DNA from: an uncultured beta proteobacterium
GTDB taxonomy: Bacteria; Pseudomonadota; Gammaproteobacteria; Burkholderiales; Burkholderiaceae_B
DNA: 16,007 bases
Direction of reading: 5' to 3'
NCBI GenBank assembly: GCA_903924715.1
Contig: CAIYCP010000008.1
Coordinates: 1 to 16,007, forward strand
A model generated the notes under the pieces. That model did no database searches. It was not told the origin of the DNA and was given only the letters and a program-made list of their open reading frames with translations. Positions within the stretch are counted from its first letter, which is position 1, and each line of letters opens with the position of its first letter. The position numbers were made by a program, and so were the translations under genes. Below are positions 14,497-16,007 of the stretch, piece by piece.

Positions 14497-15819
14497 TTAG
14501 CGACTGTTCGCTTTTTCAAAACGCTCAAGCAATTCATTGCCGCGTTTGACGATCGCATCTAGTGCTTCTTTTGGTGACTTCTTCGCCGCCCAAACTTGCT
14601 CAAGCTCTTCGTCAATCACGGTGCGAAGTTGCACAAAATTGCCTAAACGGATGCCTCGCGAATTGTCCGTCGTTTTGCGAATCATTTGCGTCACCGCAAC
14701 ATCTGTGCCTGGGTTCTCTTTATAAAAACCAGATTTTTCGGTTAACTCAAATGAAGCGATTGTCAGTGGCAGATAGCCTGTACGCTGATGACTTTTTGCA
14801 GCCTCTTCTGGCCGCGACAAAAACTCAAAGAACTGCGCCACACCCTTATATTCATCAGCTTGACGCCCAGCCATCACCCACAAACTCGCACCACCGATCA
14901 CTGTATTTTGTGGAGCGCCTTTTACATCCGAGTAATAAGGCAAGGTCGAGGTACCAAAGGCAAATTTGGCATTACGTTTCAAATTGCCATACAAGCCAGA
15001 GGATCCAGTTCCCATGGCACACTCTCCGGCAACGATGACAGCATCAGCAGCGTTGGCACGACCCTTGTAAACAAAGAGTCCGTCTTTAGCCATATCAGCT
15101 AAGTTTTGAATATGGCGCACCTGCAAGGGCTCATTTACTTTCAAACGGGTGGCTAGGCCATTCATTCCGTTGCCTAACGTGGCAAATTCACTGTTATGCC
15201 AAGCGCTAAAACTCTCAAGCTGAGTCCAACTAATCCAACTCGTTGTGAAAGGACACTGATGTCCAGACTCTTTTAGCTTTTTCGCTGATGCAATCACCTC
15301 AGGCCACGTGAGTGGCGGTTTTTCAGGGTCAAGGCCCGCCGCCTTGAAGGCGTCTTTGTTATACCAAAATACAGTGGTCGAACTATTAAACGGAAAGCTC
15401 AACATCTGACCATTGGGCGCGGTGTAGTAACCGGCCACAGCAGGCACATAGGCGGCGGGATCAAACTTAACGCCCGCCTTGCTCATGACTTCACCCACCG
15501 GAACAATGGCGCCTTTGCTGGCCATCATGGTGGCGGTACCCACCTCGAACACTTGCAAAATATGCGGCGCATTGCCTGCTCGAAAAGCGGCCACAGCTGC
15601 GGTCATCGCCTCATCGTAGGTGCCTTTAAATACAGGCACAATCTTGTAATTCTTTTGACTGCTATTGAAATCTTTAGAGAGATCCTCGACCCATTCACCC
15701 AAGGCGCCACTCATTGCATGCCACCACTGAATCTCAGTTTGAGCGTGAGCCGGACCAACAACTGAAGCGCTCAGCGCCAGCGCGGACGCGGTCGCCGCAA
15801 TCGAAAATTTAAAGTTCAT
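14497..15819 (-). CDS. ugpB: sn-glycerol-3-phosphate periplasmic binding protein (UgpB)
   Basis: A 440-residue periplasmic binding protein for sn-glycerol-3-phosphate or glycerophosphodiesters, feeding UgpAEC. The signal peptide ends AHA|Q at residue 26. The mature protein tracks E. coli UgpB (438 residues) closely as I recall it: KGTYDE with Tyr68, ILQVFEVGTATMMASK with Glu92, PFNSST with Ser146-Ser147, IGGASLWVM, TGYLPLT and IRLGN. These include residues known to contact glycerol-3-phosphate in E. coli. Two in-frame ATGs exist. The one at 15819 has GAGGA five bases upstream and gives a clean signal peptide; the one at 15831 would add MRNV. It is the first gene of the operon. A candidate promoter and palindromic operator lie just upstream. 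No ugpQ is visible in the window. Confidence 0.94.
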   Translation of the reverse strand: MNFKFSIAATASALALSASVVGPAHAQTEIQWWHAMSGALGEWVEDLSKDFNSSQKNYKIVPVFKGTYDEAMTAAVAAFRAGNAPHILQVFEVGTATMMASKGAIVPVGEVMSKAGVKFDPAAYVPAVAGYYTAPNGQMLSFPFNSSTTVFWYNKDAFKAAGLDPEKPPLTWPEVIASAKKLKESGHQCPFTTSWISWTQLESFSAWHNSEFATLGNGMNGLATRLKVNEPLQVRHIQNLADMAKDGLFVYKGRANAADAVIVAGECAMGTGSSGLYGNLKRNAKFAFGTSTLPYYSDVKGAPQNTVIGGASLWVMAGRQADEYKGVAQFFEFLSRPEEAAKSHQRTGYLPLTIASFELTEKSGFYKENPGTDVAVTQMIRKTTDNSRGIRLGNFVQLRTVIDEELEQVWAAKKSPKEALDAIVKRGNELLERFEKANSR

Positions 15820-15846
15820 GACATTCCTCATGGATAGCTTGTCGAA

Positions 15847-15874
15847 TTTTTAGCTTAGCGTCGAATTGTGACAA
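15847..15874 (-). promoter_or_regulatory. Candidate promoter of ugpBAEC
   Basis: Read on the minus strand, TTGTCA (15869-15874) matches the -35 consensus at five of six bases. It is followed after 16 bases by TAAAAA (15847-15852), four of six matches to the -10. Spacing to the ugpB start at 15819 is reasonable. It is a visual match only. Confidence 0.4.
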
Positions 15875-15877
15875 TTC
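15863..15877. promoter_or_regulatory. Palindromic candidate operator upstream of ugpB
   Basis: GAATTGT-G-ACAATTC is a perfect 15-base inverted repeat with one central base. It covers the -35 hexamer of the candidate ugp promoter, the position expected for a repressor site. The octamer GTCGAATT occurs at its left edge (15860-15867) and again at 15841-15848, near the candidate -10. It does not look like a PhoB box. Confidence 0.45.
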
Positions 15878-15967
15878 ATGTTAACCGCAACTGAGCGCCG
15901 TTTGCTGCCTAGTTTCTTTCCATTTCGCCACCAAATGAACCTTCAATGACGCCTGTTCCGCTCAAAA

Positions 15968-15980
15968 AACCAAATTGGTT
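15968..15980. repeat. Palindrome AACCAAATTGGTT
   Basis: A 13-base perfect inverted repeat with a central A. It lies directly before an ATG at 15981 on the plus strand and about 150 bases upstream of ugpB. It may be an operator for a divergent gene, or chance. Confidence 0.3.
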
Positions 15981-16007
15981 ATGTCAGAAACGCCCTCAAA
16001 CGGCAGA
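15981..16007 (+). CDS. Possible start of a divergent gene, truncated by the window edge
   Basis: An ATG at 15981 opens a frame of nine codons (MSETPSNGR) to the edge with no stop. The region to its left is non-coding and divergent from ugpB, so a plus-strand gene could start here, for example a regulator. No clear ribosome site is visible, and nine residues cannot identify a product. Confidence 0.2.

Noticed and set aside
15832..15960. PhoB box upstream of ugpB
   Set aside because: No pair of CTGTCAT-like repeats with the right spacing could be found.
1..16007. CRISPR arrays, insertion sequences, tRNA or rRNA genes
   Set aside because: No regularly spaced repeats, transposase-like proteins, terminal inverted repeats or recognisable RNA gene sequences were seen; the DNA is almost entirely accounted for by protein genes.

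Overview
The window looks like a chromosomal segment of a betaproteobacterium. The best guess is a Burkholderiales member near Alcaligenaceae (Bordetella/Achromobacter-like) with mid-range GC. This rests on the gene complement (mmsA, queC, a TRAP carrier with a COG3618-type amidohydrolase, ugpBAEC) and on protein style, not on any database search. Nearly all the DNA is coding. I see no rRNA, tRNA, insertion sequence, phage gene or CRISPR array.

Region 1 (about 1-5324, minus strand) is a compact type II fatty-acid/polyketide-like operon. In transcription order it encodes a FabL-type enoyl-ACP reductase, a FabG-type ketoreductase, an acyl carrier protein with a long C-terminal extension, a double-hotdog dehydratase, a ketosynthase with a full Cys-His-His site, and a second ketosynthase-like protein. 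The last carries Thr where the catalytic Cys should be, so it resembles a chain-length factor, and it runs off the left edge. Together these supply every step of an elongation and full-reduction cycle on a dedicated carrier. This is the most interesting part of the window.

Region 2 (5535-7758, plus strand) holds mmsA (CoA-acylating methylmalonate/malonate semialdehyde dehydrogenase), followed 7 bases later by queC (7-cyano-7-deazaguanine synthase). A 210-base divergent intergenic region separates it from the fatty-acid operon.

Region 3 (7783-11479, minus strand) is a catabolic uptake operon. It starts with an amidohydrolase of the 2-pyrone-4,6-dicarboxylate lactonase type, followed by a TRAP transporter: binding protein dctP, small permease dctQ and large permease dctM. 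A strong hairpin sits between dctP and dctQ, as expected if binding protein is made in excess over the membrane subunits.

Region 4 (11648-15819, minus strand) is ugpBAEC, an ABC importer for sn-glycerol-3-phosphate or glycerophosphodiesters, without a ugpQ in the window. A 15-base perfect palindrome overlaps the -35 of a candidate promoter upstream of ugpB. At the right edge a possible divergent gene starts at 15981, with too little sequence to identify it.
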